Under the pieces are notes generated by a model. That model ran no database searches. It had not been told where the DNA came from and worked only from the letters and a program-made list of their open reading frames with translations. Both the position numbers and the translations under genes were made by a program. A DNA stretch of 64,000 nt. Origin: Nocardioides sp. Soil774 (GTDB lineage Bacteria > Actinomycetota > Actinomycetes > Propionibacteriales > Nocardioidaceae). Location: NCBI RefSeq assembly GCF_001428125.1, contig NZ_LMSM01000008.1, positions 160,954 to 224,953 of the forward strand, in the 5' to 3' direction. Below, one piece after another: positions 53,774-62,783 of the stretch; position 1 is the stretch's first letter, and every line of letters begins with the position of its first letter.

Positions 53774-54604
53774 GTGCAAGATCTTCATGCATTGGTCGTC
53801 GAAGACGATCCAGACATTTCCTCGGCACTGGTGGAGACGCTCGAAGGGGCGGGCTTCCGGGTCACCTCGGCGCGCGACGGGCGCGAGGCGGTGGGTGCGG
53901 CGCAGGCCGACCCACCCGACCTCGTCACGCTCGACCTGACGCTGCCGCACATGGACGGCATCGAGGTGTGCCGCCGCATCCGCGAGAGCAGCGACTGCTA
54001 CATCGTGATCGTCTCGGCCCGGTCCGACGAGGTGGACAAGCTCATCGGCCTCGAGGTCGGCGCCGACGACTTCGTGCTCAAGCCGTTCTCGCCGCGCGAG
54101 CTGCGGGCCCGCGTGGCCGCGCTGTTCCGTCGGCCGCGGTCCAACGGCGGTGCCGACGACGCGAGTGCCACCGCACCGCACGTGCCGGCCCCGGCGCAGC
54201 CGAGCGACGAGCCCAGCACGATCAACTGCGGCGCCGGCCTGGTCATCAACTCCGCGCGGCGCGAGGTGCAGGTCGACGGCGCGATCGTCGACCTGACCCG
54301 CATCGAGTACGACGTGCTCGAGTTCCTCGCCACGCACCTGTCGCGGGTCTGCACCCGCGAGGAGATGGTGCTGGCCATCTGGAGCAGCGCCCTGACCCAC
54401 GACCACCACCTGGTGGACGTGCACGTGGCCAACCTGCGCGGCAAGCTGCGCCGGCACTCCGACGCCACCTGGATCCACACGATCCGCGGCATCGGCTACC
54501 GGATGGACCGCGAGGGCAGCCAGGAGGGGCGGCGCGCCGGCGGCGGCCCCTACCTCGTGGCCCGCATCGACTCCGAGGACTGGGCCCGCGGGCTCGACTT
54601 CTGA
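53774..54604 (+). CDS. OmpR-family response regulator 1
   Basis: A 276-residue regulator: receiver domain residues 1 to about 118 (acidic pair D11-D12, phosphoacceptor D54, Thr/Ser in VIVSARSDEV, Lys in FVLKPFSP), a 50-residue Pro/Ala/Ser linker, and a C-terminal winged helix (LTRIEYDVLEFLATHLSRVC, NLRGKLRRHSDATWIHTIRGIGYR). No histidine kinase gene is adjacent. A paralogue (response regulator 2) follows after 245 bp. The GTG at 53774 has a weak Shine-Dalgarno. Output is unknown, but the neighbouring ABC exporter is a candidate target. Confidence 0.9.
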   Translation: MQDLHALVVEDDPDISSALVETLEGAGFRVTSARDGREAVGAAQADPPDLVTLDLTLPHMDGIEVCRRIRESSDCYIVIVSARSDEVDKLIGLEVGADDFVLKPFSPRELRARVAALFRRPRSNGGADDASATAPHVPAPAQPSDEPSTINCGAGLVINSARREVQVDGAIVDLTRIEYDVLEFLATHLSRVCTREEMVLAIWSSALTHDHHLVDVHVANLRGKLRRHSDATWIHTIRGIGYRMDREGSQEGRRAGGGPYLVARIDSEDWARGLDF

Positions 54605-54616
54605 GCTTCGTCCCTG

Positions 54617-54689
54617 AGGTCGAGCCGGGCAGCGCCGGCTCGACCTGCCGGCTCGACCTGCCGGCTCGACCTGCCGGCTCGACCTGCCG
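54617..54689. repeat. One inverted arm plus four 13-bp tandem repeats
   Basis: GCCGGCTCGACCT is repeated exactly four times at 54634, 54647, 54660 and 54673 with a partial fifth unit. AGGTCGAGCCGG (54617-54628) just upstream is the inverse complement of the unit, so it can form a hairpin with any of the four copies. It lies 13 bp after the stop of response regulator 1. Confidence 0.8.
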
Positions 54690-54730
54690 CCTCACCCCAG
54701 CGAGGGGTGCACCTGCGCCATTCCGCCTCC

Positions 54731-54770
54731 CTCCGGGCTGCCGCCGCCTACGATCGGCAGCAGCCCGGAG
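54731..54770. promoter_or_regulatory. Inverted repeat around a -10 box before response regulator 2
   Basis: CTCCGGGCTGC (54731-54741) and GCAGCCCGGAG (54760-54770) are perfect 11-bp inverted arms; the 18-base spacer contains a -10 box TACGAT (54749-54754). The arrangement can either form a promoter-blocking hairpin or bind a regulator at the promoter. Confidence 0.5.
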
Positions 54771-54849
54771 TCCCGCACCCACGGGGGCACGACGTCCCGG
54801 CAGCCGGGACCGACCCGGGTGGACGAGTGATCGACGTGGGAGCTGGCTG

Positions 54850-55650
54850 ATGCAGAAGGACCGGAGGGCCGTGGTCGTCGAGGACGACCACGACATCGGC
54901 GACGTCATCTGCACCCTGCTCGAGCAGGCCGGCTTCGACGTCGTCGTGGCCCGCTCGGGCGCCGAGGCGCTGACGCTCGTGCGCGAGCACCAGCCCGACC
55001 TGGTCACCCTCGACCTCTCGCTGCCCGACATCGACGGCGTCGAGGTGTGCCGCCAGATCCGGGTGACCAGCGACTGCTACGTCATCGTCATCAGTGCGCG
55101 CACCTCCGAGGTGGACCGTCTCGTCGGGCTCGAGGTGGGGGCCGACGACTACCTCGTCAAGCCGTTCTCGATGCGCGAGCTTCAGGCCCGCGTCGCCGCA
55201 CTCTTCCGCCGCCCACGGACCTCCGACCTCGTCTCGCCCGCCATCAGCGCGGCCGCCCAGGCGCACGTCGAGGTCACCGTGCCCGTCCCTGCGCTGCCGC
55301 CGATCAACCCGGCCACGGGAGCGGTGTACTCGCCCGCGCACCCCCTGGGCTGCGACGACCTGTCGCTCAACACCGGCTCGCGCGAGGTGACGGTCGCCGG
55401 CGAGGAGGTCGACCTCACCCGCACCGAGTTCGACCTGCTGGCCCACCTCGTGCGCAACCCCGGCGTCGTCGTGCCCCGCGAGGACCTGATGCGCGCGGTC
55501 TGGTCGACCGAGTTCGTCCCCGACAGCACCCACGTCGTCGACGTGCACCTGGCCAACCTGCGTCGCAAGCTGCGTCGCGCGGCCGCCGACAACGAGTGGA
55601 TCCGCACGATCCGCGGCGTCGGCTTCCGCTACGACCCCTGCTGCCCCTGA
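54850..55650 (+). CDS. OmpR-family response regulator 2
   Basis: A 266-residue paralogue of response regulator 1 with the same domain order: receiver (D12-D13 pair, D55 phosphoacceptor, K in YLVKPFSM), a 50-residue linker rich in Ala/Pro, and a winged helix (LTRTEFDLLAHLVRNPGVVV, NLRRKLRRAAADNEWIRTIRGVGFR). No kinase is nearby. The linker is unusually long for the family and may be flexible. It converges on the ABC exporter operon with a 46-bp gap containing CTGAGC repeats. Confidence 0.9.
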   Translation: MQKDRRAVVVEDDHDIGDVICTLLEQAGFDVVVARSGAEALTLVREHQPDLVTLDLSLPDIDGVEVCRQIRVTSDCYVIVISARTSEVDRLVGLEVGADDYLVKPFSMRELQARVAALFRRPRTSDLVSPAISAAAQAHVEVTVPVPALPPINPATGAVYSPAHPLGCDDLSLNTGSREVTVAGEEVDLTRTEFDLLAHLVRNPGVVVPREDLMRAVWSTEFVPDSTHVVDVHLANLRRKLRRAAADNEWIRTIRGVGFRYDPCCP

Positions 55651-55696
55651 GCCTGAGCCTGAGCCTGCCCCTGAGCCACGGCGGGCCAGGCCTGCG

Positions 55697-58600
55697 TCAG
55701 CGGGCCGACTCCCGCAGCGTCGCACCCCGCGCACCGCGCACGGTCATCGAGGCGCTGAGCAGCGCGACGGCGCCGAAGACGGCCGCAGCGAGGAGCGCGA
55801 GCACGACCAGCCGCAGCGGCGAGATGGCCGCGACCAGCGCAGGCGTCGTCGCGTCGTCGGCGTAGCCGAGCGTGATGGTGCGCAGCACCACCCACTGCGC
55901 GAGCGAGCCGGCCAGGATGCCGGCGAGCGCCGCGCTCCCGAGCACGACGGCGAGCTCGCGCACGACCGCCACCATGACCGCGGACCTCGGCACGCCGACC
56001 ACACGCAGGGCCGCCGCGTCGCGGCGGCGGGCCGGCAGCTGCACCGCCGCGCTGACGAACAGCCCGGCCAGCGCCATCAGCACCACGAGGGCGGCGACCA
56101 CGCCGTAGAGGCGCAGCGCGAGGGCGTACGCGCTCTGGTCGAGCACCTGCCGCTCCTGCGCCAGCGTGGTGCCGATGCTCAGGCCCGCCTCGGAGAGCGC
56201 CTCGGTGATCGAGGCGGGGGTGCCCTCGCGGGCCAGCACGTGGGTGGTGACCAGGTTGTCGAAGACCGGGCGGTCGGTGATGAAGGAGGAGTAGTCGACC
56301 AGCAGGCCGGACGGGCCGGTGAAGGGCATCCCCTCCACGGCACCGATGCCGCCGACGGGCGCGACCGGGATGAGGCCGTAGCCCTCGTCGAGCCGGTCGA
56401 GCGAGCGCTGCTGCACCCCCGGCCCGGCCAGGGCCCGGCGGTCGCGGGTGATGCCGCCCGCGGTGAGGCGAGCCATGCCGACCGAGCTGCCGGTGTCGAC
56501 GCTCATCTCGAGGGTGCCGTCGACCTCGCGCATCTCGGTGATCGAGCTCTTCACGCCCTGGTCGGGCGTCGGCGTCCAGGCCGCGCCCTCGATGGCGTGC
56601 TCGACCGGTGCACCGTCGACGTCGATGGCGACCACGCGCAGCGTGCCCGTCATCCGGGTGTTGGTGCCGGCGCCGCCGCCCAGGGTCATGCCCTCGAGCG
56701 CGCAGCCCTCCGCGCACCGCGGCAACCGGGCCGAGCGGGTGCTCTCCCCGCGCGGGAACGGGCCGAGGTAGGCCTTGAGCGGCACGCCGGCCCGCGTGCC
56801 GAAGCGCACCTCCACCGAGAGGGGTGCATCCATGTCGGCGCGATTGTCGATCGTGAGGCTGATGCGCCGCCCCCGCACGGTGGGCACGACGCCGTCGGGC
56901 GCGATGTCGTCGACGACCTGCTCGACGCCGCGCCCGGGGCTCCAGGTCGGCGGCCAGGTCGCGACGCGGGCCAGCCGGCTGCTGTCCACGACGGAGAAGT
57001 TGGCGCCGGGGTTGGTGACGCTCGCGGCGGCCATGATCCACTCGCCGTCGGGGTCGATGCGGCGAGTGAGGTCGACGGCCTCCGAAATGCTCAGGGTGGT
57101 CGACCAGGTGGTCGCGGCGGGCGAGGCGGTGGCGGCGACGCTGGTGCGCCAGGTGGCGGCGGAGTCGTAGACGCCCGCCCCGAAGACGGCGACGGCGATC
57201 GCGGCGGTGATCGGCAGGATCACCAGCGTGCCCTCCTGGCGCCGCGAGATCGCACGCGACGACACGAAGCCACTGAGCGAGCGGCTGCGCGAGCGACCGG
57301 TCCACCACGTGGCGAGCACCGCGGTCAGCCTGGTCGCGGCCAGGCCGGCGACCACCGCGAGCAGCACCGGCAGCACCAGGTCGGTGGCGTCGGGCTCACC
57401 CGGCCCGCTCGCCGAGAGCTTGCTGGCGAGGACGGCGACGGCGAGGGCGACGAGGGTGAGCTGGGCGATGACCGACCAGCGGCGCGCGGCCACCGGACGG
57501 CGTACGCCGCTGAGCTGGGAGGCGAGCGACTCGCGGACCACCAGCCCCACGGCGACGCACGCGACGGCGAAGGCCGCGAGGAGCACCAGCGCGGCCGCGG
57601 TCCAGCTGGCGGCGGGCAGCGGCAGCGGGAGGCCGGGCACGAGCCAGCTGCGCACCAGCACGACCGAGAGCCCGAGGCCGAAGGCGATGCCGAGCGGCGT
57701 CGCGAGGAGCAGGATCACGAGCGGCTCGGCGAGGCCGAGCCCCCACAGCCTGCGCGCGGTCACGCCGCGCAGGGAGGCGAGGGCGAGCTCGGGCACGCGC
57801 AGCTCGCTGGCGGCGTTGAGCAGCCGCATCAGCAGCGCGAGGGCGACCAGCACCAGCGACAGCACCGCCGGGGCGATCGAGCTGCGCGCGGTGGACTGCT
57901 GGAAGCCGACCTCCTCGACCACGTCGGCCAGGGAGTTGGTGTCGTCGGCGCGCATCGTGCCGCCCTCGACCTCGACCTCGGCGTCCGGCGGCACCGCCAG
58001 CGCGGCGTCGGCCGCCTCCTCGAGGTCGCTCGGGGTCAGGTCGGCGGGCACGGCCAGGCGCGAGTCGACCCGCACCGTCCAGGCCCCCACCGCGGCCACG
58101 GTGTCGTCGGTGGTGATCAGCGGCGCGGGCGCGTAGGGCTGGTAGCCGCCGCGGATGCTCGTCTGCTCGTTGGTGCTGGCCAGCCGGCCAGGGATGAGCC
58201 AGTCGTCGTCGGTGGCCGGGGTGTCGTAAGTGCCGACGACCACGACCTCGTCGATGCCCGGGCGCGGCAGGCCGAGCTGCTGCACCCCGGGGGTCTCGAA
58301 GATCGCCAGCGGCAGGGGCTTGCCGATCTCCGCGCCGGTCTTCTCCAGGTCGCGGGTGAGCATCAGCACCTCGCCCGGGGCCTGCGGGCAGCGGCCCTCG
58401 ACGGCGAGGGTCTCGCAGGCGTCGGCGCGCGACCAGAACGTCACGACCCCGCGCAGCGCGCTGAGCTTCTCCGACTGCACCGTCGTGACCGGCGGCTGCC
58501 AGGGCCCGCGCGCGAGCGTGCGGGCCGCCGCGACGGCGTCCTGCTTCGCCTGCGCGACGTCGGACCCCGGGTCGGGGGTGAGCACGCGGCTCAGCCCGGT

Positions 58601-58777
58601 CAGGCCGGCAGGCGTCTCCTGCAGGCGGGTGACGACGTAGGAGTTGGTGACGGCCTCGGAGAACACCGGGCCGAGCACGGCCGAGCCGATCGCGAGCGCG
58701 GTCAGCAGCACCGAGCCGGCCGAGAGCAGCGCGCGGGCGCGCAGGCCGCGGACGATCGCGCCGAGGAGCTGGATCAT
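55697..58777 (-). CDS. MacB/FtsX-like ABC transporter permease, large
   Basis: A 1026-residue permease with a large extracytoplasmic insertion between membrane segments, and C-terminal FtsX-type helices (LRLYGVVAALVVLMALAGLF, LRTITLGYADDATTPALVAAI). No signal peptide but an N-terminal helix ARALLSAGSVLLTALAIGSA anchors it. It lacks clear MacB periplasmic motifs, which is common for actinobacterial members. It is the last gene of the operon and its ATG overlaps the preceding permease stop. It would form a transmembrane heterodimer with the shorter permease. Confidence 0.85.
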   Translation of the reverse strand: MIQLLGAIVRGLRARALLSAGSVLLTALAIGSAVLGPVFSEAVTNSYVVTRLQETPAGLTGLSRVLTPDPGSDVAQAKQDAVAAARTLARGPWQPPVTTVQSEKLSALRGVVTFWSRADACETLAVEGRCPQAPGEVLMLTRDLEKTGAEIGKPLPLAIFETPGVQQLGLPRPGIDEVVVVGTYDTPATDDDWLIPGRLASTNEQTSIRGGYQPYAPAPLITTDDTVAAVGAWTVRVDSRLAVPADLTPSDLEEAADAALAVPPDAEVEVEGGTMRADDTNSLADVVEEVGFQQSTARSSIAPAVLSLVLVALALLMRLLNAASELRVPELALASLRGVTARRLWGLGLAEPLVILLLATPLGIAFGLGLSVVLVRSWLVPGLPLPLPAASWTAAALVLLAAFAVACVAVGLVVRESLASQLSGVRRPVAARRWSVIAQLTLVALAVAVLASKLSASGPGEPDATDLVLPVLLAVVAGLAATRLTAVLATWWTGRSRSRSLSGFVSSRAISRRQEGTLVILPITAAIAVAVFGAGVYDSAATWRTSVAATASPAATTWSTTLSISEAVDLTRRIDPDGEWIMAAASVTNPGANFSVVDSSRLARVATWPPTWSPGRGVEQVVDDIAPDGVVPTVRGRRISLTIDNRADMDAPLSVEVRFGTRAGVPLKAYLGPFPRGESTRSARLPRCAEGCALEGMTLGGGAGTNTRMTGTLRVVAIDVDGAPVEHAIEGAAWTPTPDQGVKSSITEMREVDGTLEMSVDTGSSVGMARLTAGGITRDRRALAGPGVQQRSLDRLDEGYGLIPVAPVGGIGAVEGMPFTGPSGLLVDYSSFITDRPVFDNLVTTHVLAREGTPASITEALSEAGLSIGTTLAQERQVLDQSAYALALRLYGVVAALVVLMALAGLFVSAAVQLPARRRDAAALRVVGVPRSAVMVAVVRELAVVLGSAALAGILAGSLAQWVVLRTITLGYADDATTPALVAAISPLRLVVLALLAAAVFGAVALLSASMTVRGARGATLRESAR

Positions 58778-61137
58778 CGGCCCTCCTCCTCGCGCAGCAG
58801 GCTGGGTCGGGTGGTCGACGCGCGCACCGCGCGGGCCCGCCCGCCGACGAGCACGACGGCCGCGGCGGCGAGCACGGCGGGGACGACGAGGGGCCAGAGG
58901 CTCGGGGCGGTGTCGAGCGCGAGCCCGGCCACGGGCACGTCGAGCAGCGGCAGGCCGTCGAGCAGGAGGGTGACCGCGAGCCAGCCCCCGGCCACCACGC
59001 CGGCGAGCACGAGCACGGTCAGGCTGGCGAGCTCGGCGCGGCCGGCCCGTCGTGCGGTGGCCGTCGAGATGCCGAGCACGCGCAGCGACGCCACGTCACG
59101 GCGGTAGTCGCGCAGGTGGCGCGCCACCCCGGCACCGAGGGCGAGCAGCGCGACCAGCGCGCACGCCAGCGCCGTCAGGGCGTACGCCGTCGACTGGGCG
59201 CCGCCGAAGCGCTCGCCCAGCGAGTGGCGCACGCTGGCGCGGGTGCGCCACGTCGAGCCGGTCGCCTCGGCGACCTGGTCGAGCATCGCCTGCGGGGTGT
59301 CGGCGTCGGCGACGACCTGCACCTCGGCCGCGGGGACCGTTGGCCCGGAGCCCACGGCCGACGCGCGGATGTCGGCGAGCAGCCCGACGCTGCCGAGCAG
59401 CGGGAGCGAGCCGGCGACGCCGATGACGTCGGTCGTGCGGTCGTCGCCGCCGAGGTCGAGCGCCTGCGGCGCCTCCTCGCCCGCGGCGAGGACGGGCACG
59501 CCCGCGCCGCCCTGGTCGAGCCGCAGGGCGAGCGGGGTGCCGCCGGGCAGCAGGGCGACCTGGAGGCCGTCGACCAGGTTGACCACGAGCACGGCCGGCG
59601 GCTCGTAGTTGCGGAAGAAGCGGTTGCTCAGCGCGGCGGCGACCGAGGACTCCTCCGGCACCCAGGGCTTCGCGAGCAGGTCGGTGTCGCCCAGGTCGAG
59701 CGAGTCGAGGCGGACGACGAACTCGCTGCCGTCGATGACGCCGCGGGTGTCGCGGCTGAGCGCGAGACCGGTGATGGCGCAGCCGTCGGCGCAGTCCGGC
59801 ACCCCGACGCTGCGCGAGACGGCCCGGCCGTCGGGCGTCACCTCGAAGCGCACGATCGCGGCCCCCGAGACGTTGGCGGTGGTGACGTAGCTCAGCGACA
59901 GCTCGGCGAAGCCGCCGCCGACCGAGGCCTCCTGGCCGTCCGGGGCGCGGAAGGTCCGCTTCCTCGGGACCTCGATCCCCGACACGGTCAGGGTCAGGCG
60001 CTTGCCGCTCACCTGCACCGGGGTCGCGCCGGTGGACAGCCGCCCGACCGCCGCGGATGCCGCGCGGGCGGGGGTCGCGTCGTAGAAGTCGCCGACGACG
60101 GCGTCCCAGCGGGCGGCGTCGACGTAGGCCCGGCGCTCGGCCAGGCGGGTCTCGTTGCGGACGATGGCGGTGGCGACGAGGTGCTCGCCGTCGGGGTCGA
60201 CGGCGTCGGTGAGGTCGGCCGCTCCCATGGCGCCGAGCTCGGTCGCATCGATCGTGCGCGCACCCGGCACCTCCACCGCTGCCTGGCCGGTGGTCCAGCC
60301 GCTCACCGCGACCGCGCCGCTCAGCGCCAGCGCGCCGACGACGGCGGCGGCCACGACGAGCCGGATCGGGGTGACGAGGTCGTCGGCGCGGGCCAGCCGG
60401 CGGGCGGCGAGGAAGGCGCCGAGGCCGCGGCGCTCGGTCACCGGGGTGAGGCCGCGGGCCGCGAGCCGCACGACCCAGATCGCGACCTGGCCGAGCGCGA
60501 GGCCGACGAGCGCGGGGCCGAGGAGCACGACGAGGTCGGGCTCGCCGGCCGCCTCGCGGCTGCGGTAGGCCGCGACGCCGGCGCCGACGAGCACCAGCAC
60601 GCTGAGGAAGATCGCGAGGGTGGTCGCGCGCCGCGGGCGGCGGCGGGCCGAGACCTGCACGGCCAGCGGCTCACGGAGAGCGGAGGCGGCGGAGAGGCCG
60701 ACGATCACCAGGCCGGCTCCGGCGATCGCGGCGGCGGCCAGCAGCGCCGTACGACCGAGCGCGGGGGCCGCGTCGTCGAGCCAGGTGCGGGTGGCGAGCA
60801 CGGTGCCGACGGCGCCGATCGCGAGGCCGAACAGGGTGCCCAGGACGATCGCGAGGAGCGGCTCGACGAGCAGGAAACGCCACAGCCGGGCGCCATGGAT
60901 GCCGCGGAGCCGCGCCAGGCCGATCTCCTCGCGGCGGGCGACGGCGAGCTCGGCGCCGATGCTCGGCACGGCGACGGCGCCGAGGAGGAGCAGGGGCGCG
61001 GAGAGCCACGGCGAGGTGCCGGCCGCGTCGGCGAACTGGAGCACCAGCACCGCCCCCGCGACCACGACGAGGGTCATCAGGACCAGCGTCGTCAGGGCGC
61101 CCCGACGGCTCCAGGCCCCGCGGAGGACACGGCTCAA
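58774..61137 (-). CDS. MacB/FtsX-like ABC transporter permease, shorter
   Basis: A 787-residue permease with a long soluble segment between the first helix and a C-terminal FtsX helix bundle (RHLRDYRRDVASLRVLGIST, LAGVVAGGWLAVTLLLDGL). I place the start at a TTG at 61137 that overlaps the ATPase stop (TTGA), as is usual in coupled genes, even though the reading frame is open further upstream. The TTG choice is an inference. It partners with the longer permease; both have related topology and diverged sequence. Confidence 0.75.
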   Translation of the reverse strand: MSRVLRGAWSRRGALTTLVLMTLVVVAGAVLVLQFADAAGTSPWLSAPLLLLGAVAVPSIGAELAVARREEIGLARLRGIHGARLWRFLLVEPLLAIVLGTLFGLAIGAVGTVLATRTWLDDAAPALGRTALLAAAAIAGAGLVIVGLSAASALREPLAVQVSARRRPRRATTLAIFLSVLVLVGAGVAAYRSREAAGEPDLVVLLGPALVGLALGQVAIWVVRLAARGLTPVTERRGLGAFLAARRLARADDLVTPIRLVVAAAVVGALALSGAVAVSGWTTGQAAVEVPGARTIDATELGAMGAADLTDAVDPDGEHLVATAIVRNETRLAERRAYVDAARWDAVVGDFYDATPARAASAAVGRLSTGATPVQVSGKRLTLTVSGIEVPRKRTFRAPDGQEASVGGGFAELSLSYVTTANVSGAAIVRFEVTPDGRAVSRSVGVPDCADGCAITGLALSRDTRGVIDGSEFVVRLDSLDLGDTDLLAKPWVPEESSVAAALSNRFFRNYEPPAVLVVNLVDGLQVALLPGGTPLALRLDQGGAGVPVLAAGEEAPQALDLGGDDRTTDVIGVAGSLPLLGSVGLLADIRASAVGSGPTVPAAEVQVVADADTPQAMLDQVAEATGSTWRTRASVRHSLGERFGGAQSTAYALTALACALVALLALGAGVARHLRDYRRDVASLRVLGISTATARRAGRAELASLTVLVLAGVVAGGWLAVTLLLDGLPLLDVPVAGLALDTAPSLWPLVVPAVLAAAAVVLVGGRARAVRASTTRPSLLREEEGR

Positions 61138-61838
61138 CGGACGACCCGGCCCTCGTCGAGGGCGATGTGGAGGTCGCAGGCCTCGACGACGGCGGGGTCG
61201 TGGGTGGCTACGACCACGACGGCGCCGCGGGCGGCCTCCTCGCGCAGCTCGGCCAGCACGACGCCACGGTTGCCCTCGTCGAGCTCGGACGTGGGCTCGT
61301 CGGCCAGCAGCACGTCGGCGCCGACCACGAAGCCGCGGGCGCAGGCGACGCGCTGCATCTGCCCACCCGAGAGCTCCTCGACCTGGCGCTCGCCGAGGTC
61401 GGCGATGCCGAAGCGGGCCAGGGCCGCCTCGGCGGCCTCGTCGGCGTCGGCCGGGGCGGTGCCACGGGCGCGGAGTGCGATGGAGACGTTCTCCCGGGCG
61501 GACAGGATCGGGACCAGGCCGTAGACCTGCAGGACGAAGGCGACCTCGGGCCGCGGGTCGCCGCTGCCGGTCCACATGTCCAGCTTCTCGTTGCCGTCGG
61601 CGAGCTCGGCGGTGCCCGAGGTGGGCTGCAGCAGGCCGCCGGCGATGGAGAGCAGGGTGGTCTTGCCCGAGCCGCTCGGCCCGGAGAGCGCGGTCACCTT
61701 GCCGGCAGGGAAGACGACGCTGACGTCGTCGAGGAGCGTACGGCCGTTGACGTAGGTGATCGACTCGAGCACCAGGCCGCCGCTGACGCCGTCGCGCCCG
61801 CTGAAGCCGCCCAGGCTGTCGGTGCCGAAGGCGTTCAC
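61134..61838 (-). CDS. ABC transporter ATPase (LolD/MacB type), second subunit
   Basis: A 234-residue ATPase: Walker A GPSGSGKTTLLSIAGG, Q-loop FVLQVYGLVPILSARENVSI, signature ELSGGQMQRVACARGF, Walker B LLADEPTSELDEGNRG and H-loop VATHDPAVVEACD. GTG start at 61838 overlaps the upstream ATPase stop. Residue style is LolD/MacB, which export lipoproteins, antimicrobial peptides or small molecules. Two distinct ATPases in one operon imply a heterodimeric transporter. Confidence 0.93.
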   Translation of the reverse strand: MNAFGTDSLGGFSGRDGVSGGLVLESITYVNGRTLLDDVSVVFPAGKVTALSGPSGSGKTTLLSIAGGLLQPTSGTAELADGNEKLDMWTGSGDPRPEVAFVLQVYGLVPILSARENVSIALRARGTAPADADEAAEAALARFGIADLGERQVEELSGGQMQRVACARGFVVGADVLLADEPTSELDEGNRGVVLAELREEAARGAVVVVATHDPAVVEACDLHIALDEGRVVR

Positions 61839-62722
61839 TGCTGGGCTCCTTCGCCGCTGGCGCGGGTCACGATGATCCGGCCCTGCTCGTCGTCCTCGAA
61901 GCGCACGAGCGTGCCGGGGGGCCACTCGGCGGCGATGTGCCCGGGCAGGTGGAGGACGCCGTCCTCGCCCACGACGGCGTACTCCGAGCCGCCGTGGCCC
62001 TCCGCGCCGACCCGGCCGCCCTTCATGGTCACGGTGCGCGGGAAGGTCGCGGCGACCTCGGGCTGGTGGGTGACCACCACGATCGTCGTGCCGAAGTCGT
62101 CGCCCATGGAGTGGATCAGGTGCAGCACGTGGTCGCGGTCGGCGTGGCTGAGCTGGCTGGTCGGCTCGTCGGCGAGCAGCAGGCGCGGCGCGGTCGAGAC
62201 CGCGCACGCGAGGGCGAGCCGCTGGCGCTGGCCGCCCGACATCGTCGAGACCACCTGGTCGGCCTGGTCGACGAGGCCGACGCGGTCGAGCAGCTCGGTG
62301 TCGGCCAGCGCGCGGTCGCGGTCGCCGCCGGAGAGGGAGAGCTGGGCGAAGGCGATGTTCTGCCGGGCGGTGGCGTAGGGCAGCAGGTTGCGGGTCGCGC
62401 CCTGGAGCATCGTGGAGACCTGACGCGAACGGATGCGGGCGAGGTAGCGCTCGCCCATGCGCGAGACCTCCTCCTCGCCGAGGAAGATCTTGCCGGCGCT
62501 GGGGCGCTGGATGCCGCCGAGCAGCGCGAGCAGCGTGGACTTGCCCGAGCCGCTGGGGCCGAGGAAGGCGACGCGCTCACCGGGGCGGATCGTCAGGTCG
62601 ACGCCGCGCAGTGCCACGACGTCGTGGCCGCCGAAGGTCTTGTAGAGGTGCACGACGCCCTCGCACCGGATGCCGAGACCTCCCGTGCGGGACTCCTCGA
62701 CCACGGCCGCGCTCTCCCGCAC
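61835..62722 (-). CDS. ABC transporter ATPase (LolD/MacB type), first subunit
   Basis: A 295-residue ATPase: Walker A GPSGSGKSTLLALLGG, signature TMSGGQRQRLALACAV, Walker B LLADEPTSQLSHADRDHV and H-loop VTHQPEVAATF, followed by a C-terminal extension of about 65 residues with DGVLHLPGHIAAEWPP, absent from the second ATPase. I take the GTG at 62722 (GGGGGAG upstream) as start; longer starts run through the divergent regulator's start. It is the first gene of the exporter operon. Confidence 0.9.
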   Translation of the reverse strand: MRESAAVVEESRTGGLGIRCEGVVHLYKTFGGHDVVALRGVDLTIRPGERVAFLGPSGSGKSTLLALLGGIQRPSAGKIFLGEEEVSRMGERYLARIRSRQVSTMLQGATRNLLPYATARQNIAFAQLSLSGGDRDRALADTELLDRVGLVDQADQVVSTMSGGQRQRLALACAVSTAPRLLLADEPTSQLSHADRDHVLHLIHSMGDDFGTTIVVVTHQPEVAATFPRTVTMKGGRVGAEGHGGSEYAVVGEDGVLHLPGHIAAEWPPGTLVRFEDDEQGRIIVTRASGEGAQQ

Positions 62723-62753
62723 GTCTCCCCCATCTCTGCCGAACAACCGGCTC

Positions 62754-62777
62754 AACATACACAAACTGTCGTACCTT
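62754..62777. promoter_or_regulatory. Divergent promoters of the ABC operon and narL-type gene
   Basis: TATGTT on the minus strand (62754-62759) is a -10 candidate for the ABC operon with a 25-nt leader. TACCTT on the plus strand (62772-62777) is six bases before the regulator ATG and predicts a leaderless transcript. No palindromic operator is evident between them. Confidence 0.55.
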
Positions 62778-62783
62778 GTGGCC

